Source of the DNA: Gorsachius magnificus
Taxonomy: Eukaryota > Chordata > Aves > Pelecaniformes > Ardeidae
DNA length: 64,000 bases
Direction of reading: 5' to 3'
NCBI GenBank assembly: GCA_034008185.1
Contig: CM067109.1
Coordinates: forward strand, 32,768,885 to 32,832,884
The notes under the pieces were generated by a model. The model was given only the letters and a program-made list of their open reading frames with translations, made no database searches and was not told the DNA's origin. The position numbers were made by a program, and so were the translations under genes. Shown here piece by piece: positions 24,501-38,354 of this stretch. Numbering within the stretch: the first letter of the stretch is position 1; each line of letters opens with the position of its first letter.

Positions 24501-26504
24501 GTGAGATCCATGGTCAGTGGCTGGAGCAAGGTGCAAAATTTCAGTTGTTGGAGCAGAGCGAAAGTCCAGTCTCAGTAAGAAACCTGAACAAATTACTTTA
24601 TTGGAAAAAGGATCATAGCAAAGCGACTCTCTTCATTTTCACTATAATTTTGAACATAGTAAGAACAAAGACACCTTGGATCATGCATAAGAAATGCTGT
24701 TAAATAGGATATCTTTCAATGAAACTCATATTCTTACGTAGTTGCCGACAGGTTGGAATTAAAATTCACCATCACAAGCTGATGACAGAAGTCCGTTTTA
24801 GCTCCTTGTGACTTTTCCAGATCCCATATGTAATGCACAGTTTTCTACAGACTAAGCACAAAACAGAGAGCAGACAATGAAAGAGTCATGAAATTTTTAA
24901 AGGATGTAAGTATTATCTTTTAGAGCATAGAAGGGTATCTGCCCATGTTTTTCTTTGCTTTGCAGTGTGAAGTCTTGCATGTGACCAAGTACTAAAACTC
25001 CTCATATGGAAACATCTGACTGTTGTAGGAAACTCACTGCACCTTTGGGTCTGTGTAAGATGAACAACAGGCTGGTCAGCCATGGTGCAAATGACAGTAA
25101 ACACCCAGATGCACAGTTTAGCCACTTAGTTTGCTGATTTGCATTTCTCTTTTCCCTTTTTATTCCATTGTGTATTTATCTACTGCACTTTTACCATGTT
25201 GAACATCTCTCATTTTTTTAAAACATTGTCAATTCTAACATCCCATATTTTTGTAGCTATTTCTTAAAATCACCACAGCAAAAATCCCCCATTATTTCCT
25301 ATGTAATTTAGCTATTCAAAGAACATAATTGATAAGGTTTTTATGATATTTAGCCTTTTGAAGGGTTAGGATGTGGGAGAAAAATCCAAGTTTATTGATC
25401 TTTAGGGTCTGTGTGAATAAAGGTTTTATTCCAGGAATTGAATTTTATTTTGAGTGTGTGTTCATAAAATACACCAGTAAAAGTAATACTTCTGTGTCCA
25501 GGTTACATTTTTTCCACCAGGTTTTTAAACTCAACAGATGGTGTGGATTATTCACACATAAGAACTCTGTTAAAAATAATGGTAATGGTCTAAGTTAAAT
25601 GCTAAAAGGCCAAGACATTCTGAGTTAATCTCAGAAATCTGCATATAACTCATTCCGTCATGTGTCTGTATAGCTGATCATATGATCCAGGCTTTCTGCT
25701 CTAGACAGAGACTGTGTCTCTAGTATCTGATCATATCAGAGACACAGAGAACACACCATATACATATCTGTGATCAATGCTGATAGTCAGGAGGTGAGGC
25801 AAATACATTTTTAATTACAATTTTCAGAATGGAGGTGGATGAAAAAAATTAAAGTGAAGAAAGATAGAAATGATTTTTTTATCTGGTATAATATAGTTTG
25901 ATTAGCTTAACTTAAAAATTCTGGTTTACAGTTTCTCTATTTTTTCTTAAGAGAAAATAGAAATAAAACCATTAGGTATAGCCATAAATGAATAAAGATA
26001 ATTGTTTTTCTTTAGCATAGTCTTGCACAACTCATAAAAATATTACTTTTTACTACAAAAACTATAACTTGTGTAGGAAGCAGGAATAACAAATTTGTTT
26101 GTCACTTAATTCCATTTTTTTGTAGTTGAAAGTGCCTGTGTGTTTTCAACATCAGATGTGGATCTCTTATTTAAGGGTGTTTTAAAAGAGATATTATTTT
26201 ATATTTCAGCACTCTCAAATTTTCTTAATTTTATCCATATTCAAGGGAGGTTTGTAATCCAATAGTTTGCAATGATTTCTTTGGAGGTGTTTCAGTCATT
26301 CATGTCTGAGAGTACTTGGAGACTCTTAAATCCAAAGGCCATTTGTCTGCTGTGCATATTCACTCACTCTACACCTTAAACACTCTTGTAAAACTCTCAT
26401 TGCAAAGGACAAAGGAATGTTATGTGCTGGGGTTAGCAACAGCTCAGTAATTTTAAAAGAAGAGAGAAAAAAAGAAAAGCTTTCACACTGTGGAAAATAT
26501 TTTT
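18549..26504. other. AT-rich unique sequence, no gene seen
   Basis: Eight kilobases without a supported gene. Open frames stay at or below 107 codons and have no recognisable domain. Simple sequence includes a TTTG run at 21909-21930. A short hairpin at 25712-25747 is listed separately. The block 19380-20050 is a little richer in G+C but I do not recognise it. Confidence 0.55.
25712..25747. repeat. Perfect 10-bp inverted repeat (hairpin)
   Basis: ctgtgtctct at 25712-25721 is the exact reverse complement of agagacacag at 25738-25747, with a 16-base loop. The loop holds ctgatcatat, which also occurs about 53 bp upstream at 25674-25683. No T run follows, so there is no terminator-like reading, and the stem is too short for a typical microRNA precursor. 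Confidence 0.6.
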
Positions 26505-26600
26505 GGAGCTGCATGGCTCAGGGGATTGTAATAGGATACTGAGCTCTGTTCTGGAGCTGGCTAGTGATCAGGGTCATGACTTGGATCCAGACAAACCATA
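26505..26600 (+). mobile_element. Possible ancient tRNA-derived SINE head
   Basis: TGGCTCAGGGG at 26514-26524 fits the polymerase III A box (TRGCNNAGYGG style). About 64 bases further, gacttggatcc at 26578-26588 agrees with a B box (GGTTCRANTCC) at 7 of 11 positions. The layout suggests the tRNA-like head of an old SINE. The A box could be a chance match, and I recognise no matching tail. Confidence 0.35.
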
Positions 26601-29600
26601 CTCATACAACACCCCTGAGCAGGCCAGGTGATTTTCTGTTATCTTTTCAGTATGAGAATGGAGACTGAAGACTAAGGGTTGCTCTGGTGTCTGGTTTGGT
26701 TTTGTTTTTTTTTTTTTTTTAAATATCTCCAGGGGAATATGGATCCCTACCATACAGATAGTACTAGCTCCAACAAGGTGTCCCTCATCTGCCTTCTCTA
26801 TTACACCGAATTCTCTGTATCAAGAATGGCATTGCCAACAGTTGGGGAAGAAGATACTGTCCTGGGTTTATATTTACGGGCAAGAACAAGATAAGTTCAG
26901 CAGCTGAGAAGGATGAAATCTCAGTATTTTCACTGACCAGGTAAACAGGAGTATAGAAATTATTGTTGAACCAGCTGTGCCACATTGGAGCTTAAGACTT
27001 TTTGACGAGCAATTTATATTTGATAGACACCTTTTCATAGACAACTCCTTTTTTTTTTTTTGTCATCTTTGAATGTGTTTTTCAAACTTCATGTACTGTT
27101 AGAAAATTAAGCAAGTTCTAGTAAATGAGATTACTTTTGTGTATGCTAGAGATAAAAGAAATTAAATAAAGATTTTTTTATGGTTTTTAGATTTTATTTG
27201 GAAACTTCATTTTCATCCTCAAAGATGCTTATTTTTTCCTCCTCTGATCCTTACATTTTTTTTTCAGTGAATGGATTTTCTTCTGGCTGTAATTACTGTT
27301 TCTTTTTCTATATTAGCTTTTTCTGGGAGGATGGCCAGCAAACCTGACTTGCAAACTTCTTTTCAAAGACTGGATGTGAAAAGGTAGCTCAGCTACATGG
27401 ATTTTCAAAGATGAGTTTCCTTGATATAATGACAGTGAAAGTAGAGGAGTTAGATGTGCTTATGGATGAATAGGAGTGATTTAGATTACATAAGAAATCA
27501 CAGTTCACACAGGCTGGGTTGTTCAGATCATCTCTAAATGTAATGACAGTAGGATGGTCACAAAAACTCTGCACAACTTGATGCAGTATTTGTCTGTGGG
27601 TACCTGTGCAGTACAGTAAGATGGGCTTTACAAACTCATGTCTAACATACAGGGATAATGTGCACGACATTTTTTGTTTGTAGGAGAGGTTTGTAGTCAA
27701 TAGACTAAAAAATTTTTATATTTAATGAGATAAGCAAATTTTTCATAATCAACAGGTAGGACTTCAGAAATAATGAAAAACATGTTCCATACAGCCTACA
27801 TTTTCTGTCCTCTCCATTACATCTTTTGGGAACACTTTTTTTTTTTTTTTCCCTTTCTTTAAGTATGCAGGGAACTCTTGGTCTCACTTGAATATATCGG
27901 AATTAAAACTTCCATGTAGGTGGCTGGGGCTACTGTTTCTGGATGTTGTGTCTGTATTGACCCACAGTCCATATGTGTTTAACTACAAAATAAAGGTAAC
28001 AACTCACATTATCTGTCTTTGCTCATTAATGATGAAAGCCACCAGGTTGAAAACCGTTGCCTGGCTGAAAAAGAAGGACTTTTGAATCTAAAACTTTCTT
28101 GTATGTGTCTCATTGCTGAAAAGAGATCTCCTCTAAGTAGAACTAAAAAAAAATGCTCTTGAAACAAGAAATTTAAAAAACACCTGGAGGAAAGATGTCA
28201 ATTTGATATAATGTATACTTTCCCCTTGAAACACTATTAAAATTTTCAAAAGGTTTTTCCATGAGGGTGTGAGAATATGACTGTGTAAAAAGTTTATCTG
28301 TGGTCCTAGAACTGGCATACGAAACATAAGACATTGGAGATCTCCTGGAAAGAGCTTGAGCATTTTACTGAATTGCTGAAAAAAAAAGTGTATAACTGCC
28401 TTGTTATTTTTTAGTGCACAGGTTTGTAGCTGTTACCCATAGGGACACAATATATTAATTACATATGCTGCTTTTGGGATATTTTGCTTTGCAAAATAGA
28501 CATACTGTGTGTTTTAAAGTGAAGAAAGGAAGTATTTTCCCTTCTTTTCCCACAGTTGACTTTATCCTTCCTTGGATTTGTGCACCATTCAGATATAATA
28601 GAGAAGTATTATGCTGCAGTAAAAAGATCTAATAAATCATAGAGCAGTCTATGTTTCATAGGAAATATATTCTATACTTTGGCCATTTATATAACATATA
28701 ATTCATTCAGCAAGTTGTTTTGTTATGAAAAGAACTTCTAGATTTTCATCTCTCTTTTGTGTGCACTCATAAGTCTTTGGAAGTTTGAGTCCAGATTCTG
28801 ATTCTACATTTTATGGTCACCTTTACAACCCATGTTCTTTCTCTTTTTTCCTTTTACCAAAAGCTTTTTTCACACACACAACTAGAAACTAAATTTGATG
28901 TCTGAAATAAAAGTTCTGTTTTGCTCAACTGTAATGAAGCAATGATTTGCTATGACCGAGTTACTTGCATAAAGGTAGGCAGACATGCTGTTGAGTTCAG
29001 TGTATGCAGAACTTTCTCTTGATTATCCAGCTGGGCTGGATGTAGGTCAGAGGCCTAAGGAAGTATATTTCATCTTATCCTTTGAGAATGTCTTAATGAA
29101 AAGCAAGGAATTTCCTTCAAGGACTTGATATTCCAACACATTTTCTGTAAAATATAAATCTTTTTCTAGTTCAGGTTCACTTAAGGGCAAGCTTTTCAAA
29201 GCTCATTTTCCCTTAAATTGGTTATGAATGTGTTCACTGTCATATCAAGAAGAGTTGAATTAGGAGCACATATAGAAAACACTCAAGAACTTAAGAAATC
29301 AGTTTAAATCAGTGAAATCTTTTAGACCAAATTTTGCCTCTGTATATGTACTTCATCAGATTAGCATTATTGTATTTCTTATTCATTGTTTGTGACCATA
29401 AATGAGACAAGTTAAAAAGATACAACGTTTTCTATGTCTTTGAAAATGTTATTGGTACAAACACAGTATCTAGCTAATTTGTTTAGCTGCTTCTTTTGGT
29501 GAATGAAACTTGTTTATTCCATGTTGATGTTATCAACATCCTCCTAATACATCGGTTTTATATCATCATTGCAGACCAAAGTGTTTTCTTTAAAATAAAT

Positions 29601-32040
29601 AAAAATTAAAAATTCTTACACAAACAATTCTATTTAGAATGTGAGATCATACTTCTTATTCCTCTATTCAAATATTGCTATCCCAGTTTCACATTAACTA
29701 CACCTGTCTACTTTGTTTCATTGGTGCAGAGCATAAAATGTCCTTTTAGATTACCTTTGCTTTATTCTTCAGGGGGATTATGCAATAAGATAAGCTTGCA
29801 GTGACCAAGTTGACCTTTTGAATTTTCAAAACTACACACACTTTTTGTTTGGGTTTTTTTGTTGTCGTTGTGGTGGTTTTGGGGTTTTTTTGGGGGAGGG
29901 GCAGAGGGTGTCTTTTAGCAGGGGGGGAGGTGTTTGACAGACCTGGAAGACCAGTTAAACTTTGTATTAATGACTGCAGGGAGAAAAAATACCAAATGTG
30001 ATGTCTTATAACCTTTTCTAAGGTAAATCTTTTCTGCAGAAAAGTCAGTTCAGCAAAAAAAAGAGCAGAAGAAAACATACAGGCAATCACCTCTCTGAGA
30101 AAAAGCAACTGATCATTACAGAAAATACAACACTCAGAATTGTACAGCTTTTCTTAATTACAAAAGGGAAAATAAAAATACTAATGTTTTTCTGAATTAA
30201 AAGGTAATTACTCATGGGGGAAAAAAACCCCAAAACAACCCATATCTGAAATTTCTGGTTTATTGTCCAAAGTGCTTTTCATACTGGAGGGGCACAGAGG
30301 AAGTGAGGCTGGAGCACACAGACTTGAATCTACAGACACTTAATGTGATTCAGTATTTTACAGAATAAGGATACTTACTCAAAGCTATAGGAAGAACAAG
30401 GCAGTCCTTATCTTGCAATGCTGTTTTTTTGGGGTTTGTTTCTTTTTTTTTTTTCTTTGTCAAGAAGAACACTATTATGATTGTCTCTGAGCCAATCAGT
30501 GAGGCTAAATGTCTTCCAGTGTGGAGAGGAAGTAAGCATACATTAGCTTGGTTCTGTTCCAGGAAGATTTGGTGATATTTTTTTAAATGTTATTTTTCAA
30601 CTGTTTTTCAGTATTTCTTATAATATCATCTAGATGTATATTGAGTTAAGGCAAACTGTTACACAGTATGTTCATATAGCTTTCAGAATTGTGCTTATTA
30701 GTCAGAGGGACCATGAATTGTACAAGGATGGTATAATACATACTGAAAGCAGGTGGAATATGCCAGGGTTAATGCACTACAAACTCAGAGCTTTGAGAGA
30801 TTTGTCCAGCTTAACTTCTTTAAATGGTTTGCTAACCTTTCAGAGGTGCAGCAGTAGAGAAGTCCTATTAAATCCTTATTAAATCCTGTAAACCTTGGGA
30901 TTGATTATTCTAGCTGAAATTATTCCAAGAGACACATCTTTTCTGCTCCACTTCCTCAGATCTGATTTCACACTGATAGGTTTCTGTAGCATCTTGAACC
31001 ACTCATGCATCCTTCTAAAATAAATTGCAGTGTGCTTAGTTGATCCTAGTCATTTGCACCATACTTTGTCAGTGTAAGGCACTCTTTAAACAAGCAGGAT
31101 TGGGAGCCTGTGTTTAGCTGCTGGTCAAGGAAGCGTCAAAGTGAAGGCAGAGAAAAAACATCATTATCTCCAAAGCATGCAATCCTGAGTGGCCAAAGAC
31201 TTAATGCATGGGACAGTGTAAGCAGGGCACTGTCTGGGGATGGCAGTGACACATTCTTTCTTTTGGCTTTGTTAGAGGGTTTATAGGGGGGATTCTATTG
31301 TTAAACCTTTTGTTGAATTGCGATGGGAGTCAGTAGGCCATGCTGTTCTGGAAGACTTTTATGTCTTTTGCAGTAAATGTGTTTGAAGCAAGAACCAGGC
31401 ACTCGCGGTGAATTTCAGGACATGTGAACTCACAGGGAATGAAACTGAGGAAAATAAAACCTAACTTCCATATGAAGTTTAATGGCCAGGCTGAGCACAG
31501 CCCTACAAAACCTTTTACTTCTGCCTGTACAGATGGGCTAATATTCCCAAATTCCATTTTCATTTTGTTTTTAGAAGATCCACCCAGACTGCAATAAGTA
31601 AAAGCCTCTGTTGGAGATGTATCTGCCCATGAAAATCTGGGTTTATACCAGTAGGAGATAAGAAACCAAGCTCAACTGACATGCACAGCTGGTGAACTAC
31701 CTTTCCACAAACTGATAACCTTTCTATTTCCCTTTGTAGACATTTCTTCCTTTTACAAATCCTGAGATCACTTCCAGAGACATGATGCAGTGAAGATGAG
31801 AGTGACCAGGCACCCAGTGAGAGGCACATAGCCACTGTTCAGGATCATTGCTCTGGAATTTATCATGCAGTTACATGTAACTGCAAAGACAGAATACTAC
31901 AAACTAAGACCACTCCTTTCCTGGACTGATGAAAGTATGGCATTTCACACTTTCCAAAACCTAGAAACCCAAAATGTAGACAATCTGTGTGTTTATTCTC
32001 CTGTAAAATGGCACCCATCTGGAATTCTCAGTGAAAGTAA
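26601..32040. other. AT-rich unique sequence, no gene seen
   Basis: Contains T runs near 26706-26721, 27050-27061 and 27837-27850, and a T/G-rich stretch at 29842-29930 listed separately. No gene, RNA gene or transposon end was recognised. Confidence 0.55.
29842..29930 (+). repeat. T/G-rich low-complexity tract
   Basis: Alternating T runs and G runs (gggttttttt, ggtggttttgggg, tgggggaggggcagaggg, then ggggggg at 29921-29927). The 120-codon minus-strand frame crossing it has a Lys/Pro/Thr-rich segment caused by this composition. Confidence 0.7.
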
Positions 32041-32095
32041 CATCATAGAACTGTAGAGTAATATGAGTTGGAAAGAACCTTTGGAATTGGAGTGA
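32041..32095 (-). mobile_element. CR1 3' end relic
   Basis: catcatagaactgtagag, then atgagttggaaagaacctttgg: read on the minus strand, these are degenerate forms of the CR1 terminal octamers and the 'ggtcccttccaac' 3' UTR motif. Only about 55 bp remain. Confidence 0.7.
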
Positions 32096-35000
32096 TACGC
32101 TGCTGAGGAAATGTCCGACAGTACAAAGAAAATAGCCTAATTGTCAATGAATTAATCCTTTCTGCTGCCCATTCAATGGCTGACAGTCCAAGATGTACTT
32201 ACTCACTCACCATGCCCACATTCACTTCAGGAAGAGCAGCCCAGGTGGTCTGCAAAGCTGTCTTATAGACAAAACCGTGTGAGTTCTGGAATTAAGGAGT
32301 CTGTCGTTCTGTGAAACAGTACAGAAAGCTGAGTGACTAATGTGATTGCAACTTCTGAGGTATCATGCTGGGAAAGTGGCATTTTCTAGGGAAACAAGGA
32401 ACCAAACCATTTGACCTTTTAAAGGTCATTTTTAATATCAGTAAGAAATCATTTGGAAGCCAGGACAGCCATGAAGGACTGATGTCGTATCTCCTCACAA
32501 AAACCACTTCAAAGTAAGCAGCCAGCCATGTTTTTTCACCAATGTAGGTCCATGGAAAATCTATAACTCTTCCTCAAATGTACAGGCAATGATCGAGAAA
32601 TCCAAAATAAAGAGAAAATGGTTGCCAATCCATCATGTGTGACACCTTTTCAATATTAAGTAATTGATTAAAATAATTCTAAAGAATTGTTTACAAATAC
32701 AAGAAATTGAGAAATTTTCTACTCAGTACAAAATATTCTTGATTGTGAAGCTTATAATTTAAGCTGTATGAATACACACTGATAAAGTTTTTTGTATTTC
32801 TCCCTCCTGCTTCCTCTGCTATTTGGAAACCCAAAGGGAGAACACTTGGAGGCACAGCCATCTGCTCCTCTAAACACACTAAGTTTAATTGCGTGTTTTA
32901 GCAAATTATGATACACCACATTTCATTTTTAAGGGAAAACTCTATGCTTCATTGTGCTTTGGCAGGAACTGAACAAAATGTGAAGCACATTTGGCCTTCT
33001 CTTTAAAGATCTTTCAAAATTGACCCTTCCCTTTTGTTTGATGTTTAGTTCCTCATTGGCTATCAGCTTCTTATGAAAATGTTCTTTTTTTTAATTTTAT
33101 TTATTTTTCCCAAAAAGAATAAGGTGTTTTCATTGTTTTCCATCAAACTCTATTGCAAAGACTAAGCTCTGATTTGACAACTGTATCTTTTCAATTAATT
33201 CAAAGGATGGGTTGAGGAGTAGATCAGGACAGTTGTACAAGAGAAAAAGAAAAATGATACAGACAGAGTTCTAACATTTAATGATATCAATAACAACATG
33301 GAGTTGTCTTTGTTTCTTTTTTCCCCAGTTCCTAGGCTGTTTATGTGCATGTTCATGTTCATTCCCTTTTTCTATAATCAGACATATTGAACCTATTAAT
33401 TTTGATAATTTATTAACATGTCTAAGAGGTTTAAAAAATTCTCCCTGTTTAACTGTACTTTAATTAGAAGACACTCACCTTTGATTTCCTTTATAATGTA
33501 ATTGTTTTTCAATTTTGTTTAGACACATCACCTTCCAACTTTATTGTATATTGTTATTTTCCTTTCTTTGTTTTGTTTTTAATGCCCTGACATTCACTGT
33601 TTTAGAGACATTATCACCTTCAGAGAATCAAACTTGCATTTTTCTGTGTTAGAATACAGAATCAAGCAAATATTTAACTATTGTTTAGACAAAAATATGT
33701 TATGTCGTGATGTGCTATCTCATCTTGTATTACACTGTGAGCTTGTGTTTGTACACTGTGAAGGCAGGAGATGCATGACTTATGTCTAAGTTAAAAAATA
33801 TAACTTATGCTTTGTTTCACGTATCCTCTTCCTGAAGCTGTGATACAGACGGATTGCACTGTAATTAATCTCTTTTCAAGATTTATTTTCTTTTTGTGCT
33901 TTAGCAATTTTGGTTACACTAGGTTTCTTAACTTTCAGGGAAACAGAAAGTACAGAATCTAAAGTCTAGTAATTAATCTGTAACTGCACGGGCTACTTCT
34001 TTAAAATGACAGTGCATCTTTAAGAATGAAACATTCAGTCACAGCATGTGGCAGTAAACTCACTGAAACTTAATATCTTCTGAGAGACTTTTCAAAGCGG
34101 GCGTTTAACTGAAGTCATGTAATGACACTTAATTGGATATTTTTTGCTGGTTTCAGTCAATTGAAGACATTATTAATGTGGAGCACAAATGGAGCTGAAT
34201 TTGAAGAGGTGCTCATTGAAAACTCTCTTCTCATAATGCCAATAGAGCATAGTGCAATTGTTGTAACTCCTGTGGCTGCTAATCTTCTGGATCCGATTAA
34301 TTTTAAAAACTGATAAAAATTGTCTACTTTCAGGGTAGTGTGGCCTTGATTCATTGCTTGCTGTTGACTGAAAACACATTTCCTAAACCTCAGAAAAACA
34401 CAAACTAAATCAGTATCAGCCTTAAAACAAACAAGAGGGTTGACTTGCAAAAGATACTCTATGGATTTCTAATCCATATCTCTAATATGAAACACAAAAG
34501 TCTCTCTGATTGCCTCACTTTGTAAGACAGTAAGGAAAAATGAAGGTCACTGTTGCTTTAAAAGCTTTCTTAAAAAAGCCATTGCCAGCACAATTTACTA
34601 CTAATTGTACCTGATCTAATTTATCTAAATCTTTCTCATCCTCACCTATTTTCCATCACATTTATCCATGGCTACACTTTCATAGCAGCCACTTTGCCTG
34701 CAGGTGGGATGGTGGGACATTAGGTACCGTTGCACTAGAGCTGGTTCTTTGACAAGTGACAGGTGGCTTGTTCCTGTCCCTGAGGTGCAGAATAATTTAT
34801 CTCACCAAAGAATTCAGCCTCTGGCAGCCTAGAAACTAAGGACCTTGAATTTTAACTCAAATTGTGGCTGGGGATGCATAACAAGGCTATCTCTGGAACC
34901 AGAACACTGACCAGGAGGGTATCCAGCCTGCAGAACAAAATGCCTCAGTATACACTTAGCTGCTGCCTACTGGTACAACTAGAATAGAACACACTGATGT

Positions 35001-36668
35001 TTGTGCCATATAAATTACATTACATGACTCATTTGTCATACCCTAAATAATTGCACTTGTAGATGTAGAATTTCCTAGCAGGAAATACACTGGACTTGAA
35101 TTAAGAGTTAGCATGTATATCAGAAATATAAGTAATAATAATATTAAACTTATTATTAATATTAAATTCATCAAAGAAAAGTTTATAACATTTTTACAAA
35201 TATAGACATCTCATAGAAGAGCTTACAGATTTAGGACTTACAGACAACTATTATACAGACCTGTGGCGATGCTTTGCAATACACGTGCAGTCATGTTTTT
35301 TACTATTTACAATTTCAGAGGAGATTAAAACAGCTTCAGAAAGTAATATTTGTGGTTGTTTCACTTCCATCCTTTTGTTAAAAACAGGATATCCCTATTT
35401 TACAGAAGGTTAACTGGATGCTACCATATTTTTGCCTGAGTTGGGGATGGGAGTAAAAGATATCTTAAATATTACTCATTAACATTAAAGGTTTCTTTGG
35501 CATAACTAAAATATCTGAAGTGTTTTCAGTCTGTTGCTAAACGTACTCTGAATTTGCAACTTTCTTTGAATATATTGTTTTGAGTTACTAATTCTTCTGA
35601 TGATAAATTGTCACAAGAGGTGGGAGTTCTGTTCCTGAATCTCAGCATCTATATGTTTCGCAGGGGAGTATGTGGTCTTTTCTCAGTGCCAACACAGTGC
35701 CAGGTTATTGAACTTTCATAATCATAATAATTTAAGTCAAGGAAATTCAACAGTAAAAGTAAATAAACTTAATCATGACCTTGCTACAAACTGATCTCTT
35801 AATTTCAATTAATTTTAAGATTATGCACGTTATGTTGCCCGCATTATTTCTTTGCTTGGAACATCCAGAAAGAAGATGAGAAAGTCTTTTTTTTTCTAAA
35901 GATCCAGAAACTAGTACATTTATTAGTAAATTGTTAGATAATTCACCCTGTATGCAAAGGAAAACCCACAGTATGTATCTCAGGAGTAAATCATGCTATT
36001 TATAAGTCACAAAGTATTGAATCACAAAGGATGAAACAAAATTCATTCTTATTGTAAGTTTGTGGTCAGATCCTCCATATTTTGGGAACATTTAGCTTAT
36101 TGATGAAAACTCACTTTACGAGTTTATACTGTATTCTTGCAAGTAACCACATTACATCCAGCAGAAATGTTAGCACAAAGCACTGAGGCAAATACAGAGA
36201 AGAAATAAGGTGGAGATTATAAACAACCATGGCTATTAACTTCTAGAGCTCTTATGGAAACATTATGTGTTGTCTTAAATCAAGACTAGTGATATAGCTC
36301 AGGCTGGGTCTTACAGAGATTTTGCTGGATGAGATGGAAATACACTGGGGACAAAACCAGCTAACTGTAGTGGTTCTTTCTGACCTTAAAATATATGGAA
36401 GAGGAAAAACCTGTGCCTGAAACATATATCACAATACGTACTGAAATGTTGGGGTCAGTGATCGAACAACACTTTCCTGCAGGAAAAAATAATAAAAAAA
36501 AAAACAAAACACCAAAACCGAAAAAACAACCCCTGTTACTTCTGATTTAATTTAAGTTTATCTTTAAACACTCAGATTGTTAGAAAGAAATCCTCTCCTG
36601 GTGAGAGAAGCTGTAAACACTCAGTGAAACAAAGGGGACATGGAGTCTTCTAATACAGAAGGGGTGCA

Positions 36669-36694
36669 CGTCTGTGTGTGTTTGTGTGTGTGTG
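36669..36694 (+). repeat. GT dinucleotide repeat
   Basis: A (GT)n microsatellite of about 12 units with one TTT interruption. Confidence 0.85.
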
Positions 36695-37606
36695 CCAGCT
36701 AGTATTATTTCCGCCCCTACTTATGAATAAAATTATTTAACTTTTTACAAACAGTTGTTAAATTTGGCATTTTTTTTTTAAAAGATAAAATTGCAGCCCT
36801 CACAATAGGTCATTAAAATAGAATATTTTCCCTTAAATACTTCTGAATTCTTTAAATTGTTACATTTCATGAGTCATTGAAACTAGTTTCTGCTGAGTAT
36901 TTTAAAGGAATAAAGCATTGTTTTAATCTAATTTTAATTTAATATTATTTTAATATTAAGAGCTAAATCTACCCTAAAATAAATGCAAACTAAGCTTAGT
37001 AATAAATAATCAATTCTTCTGGATAATGACTGAAAATTCTTCCAATTTGCCTGTTTTTCACTCAAACAAACAAACAAAAAAGTATTTGGGGTTTGTTGGC
37101 TTGTTTGTTTGGTGTATTGCATATGGTAAGCAAGAATGGTGAATTCACTATGTGTTAAAAAAATGTAGTGAGTATATTTAGCCACAGAGTAATAAATCCA
37201 AAGTTTAATAGATAGAATAAATGCTTTTCTAGCACATGCAGGCAAGATGCTTTCATTCCAATCTTGGCTGCCAAGAAAGGAAAGAACAAATTAAATTTAT
37301 GATATGATCTGTGGCTACGTGAGTGCTGATTTGCACAAATATTTTCCAAAGAGAAAGCTTCCTCAGCTTTGCTTCCATTAATAATTATGAGAAGTCATTA
37401 TGTAGCTAGCAGTATGTGTGCTAATAAATACCAAATAATTCAGGCCAGAGTTGGTGTTTAGATGTTCCACTTCATTTTCAGTCTGGATTCCATTAATTCA
37501 TTTAACTCATCATTTCCCCCAAAAAAGGGAGGGTACTGTTTCTTCCCTGTGGCTATTGCTTGATTATGAATAAGTATCTTTAGAAGACCTGAGCTGTTAA
37601 GTGGTC

Positions 37607-37626
37607 TTTTTTTTTTTTTTTTTTTT
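37607..37626 (+). repeat. T20 homopolymer
   Basis: Twenty uninterrupted T residues. No transposon end is recognised on either side of it. Confidence 0.9.
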
Positions 37627-37878
37627 GGAGCAAAAGACTAAATCCCTGATAAGGAATGAAAATGTTCAGGTTGTCTGAGTAAGTTCTAAATAGTTTTTCC
37701 CCTTCAGGCCTTATAATTTTTACACTTATGATGCCTGAGTGGTGTCTTTAAAGGTTTTAAACAGATTTAAAATTCACTTTCCTTTTTTTTTAGGCAATTA
37801 GTTTGGGTTATTGTCCTTATAACTTGCTCATAGTAGTTAAGAAGGTCTTGAGTCAGCTTTATTTTGGCTACAGTATTT

Positions 37879-38354
37879 CATAGAATCACAGAATATCCCA
37901 AGTTGGAAGGGACCCATAAGGATCATCGAGTCCAACTCCCTGGTCCTCACAGGACTACCTAAAACTAAAAGAATGTCCTAAATGTGACTAAAAGAACTGT
38001 CCAGATACTCTTTGAAATCTGACAGGCTTGGTGACCACTTCCTTGGGAAGCCTGTTCCAGTGACCAACCACCCTCTCAGCGAATAACCTTTTCCTAATAT
38101 CCAATCTGAACTTCCCCTGACTCAGCTTTATTCCATTTCCTAGTGTCCTGGTCACCAGAGAGAGGAGATCAGCACCTCGCCTTCTGCTTCCCCCCTTGAG
38201 GAAGTTGAAGACTGTGATGAGATCACTCCTCAGCCTCCTTCAAGGTGAACAAACCAAATGACCTCAGATGCTCCTATTAAGCCCTTGAAACCTTTCACCA
38301 TCTTGGTCACCCTCCTCTGGACACATTTTAATAGTGTGATGTCCTTCTTAAACT
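37879..38354 (-). mobile_element. CR1 LINE 3' fragment, minus strand
   Basis: On the minus strand this runs from the C-terminal ORF2 region through the 3' UTR to octamers catagaat/cacagaat at 37879-37894. Recognisable blocks are 'cccaagttggaagggaccc', 'ggcttggtgaccacttcc', 'gggaagcctgttccagtgac' and 'caccctcctctggacacatt'. The coding part is interrupted by several indels and the 5' end stops near 'gatgtccttcttaaac'. The 3' UTR differs from the other CR1 copies here ('gggacccataaggatcatcg'), so it is a third subfamily and an older copy. Confidence 0.92.

Larger units (their letters stand above)
32096..37878. other. AT-rich unique sequence, no gene seen
   Basis: Contains an A-rich stretch (36487-36532, with aaaacaaaacaccaaaacc), a short GT repeat (36669-36694), a (CAAA)n/(GTTTG)n pair in opposite orientation at 37063-37112 and a T20 run at 37607-37626. 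No coding similarity was found. Confidence 0.55.

Noticed and set aside
35380..35402. 'tatccctattttacagaagg' resembling the minus strand of a MIR/L2 tail
   Set aside because: Only about 20 bases agree and no neighbouring blocks match, so chance is likely.
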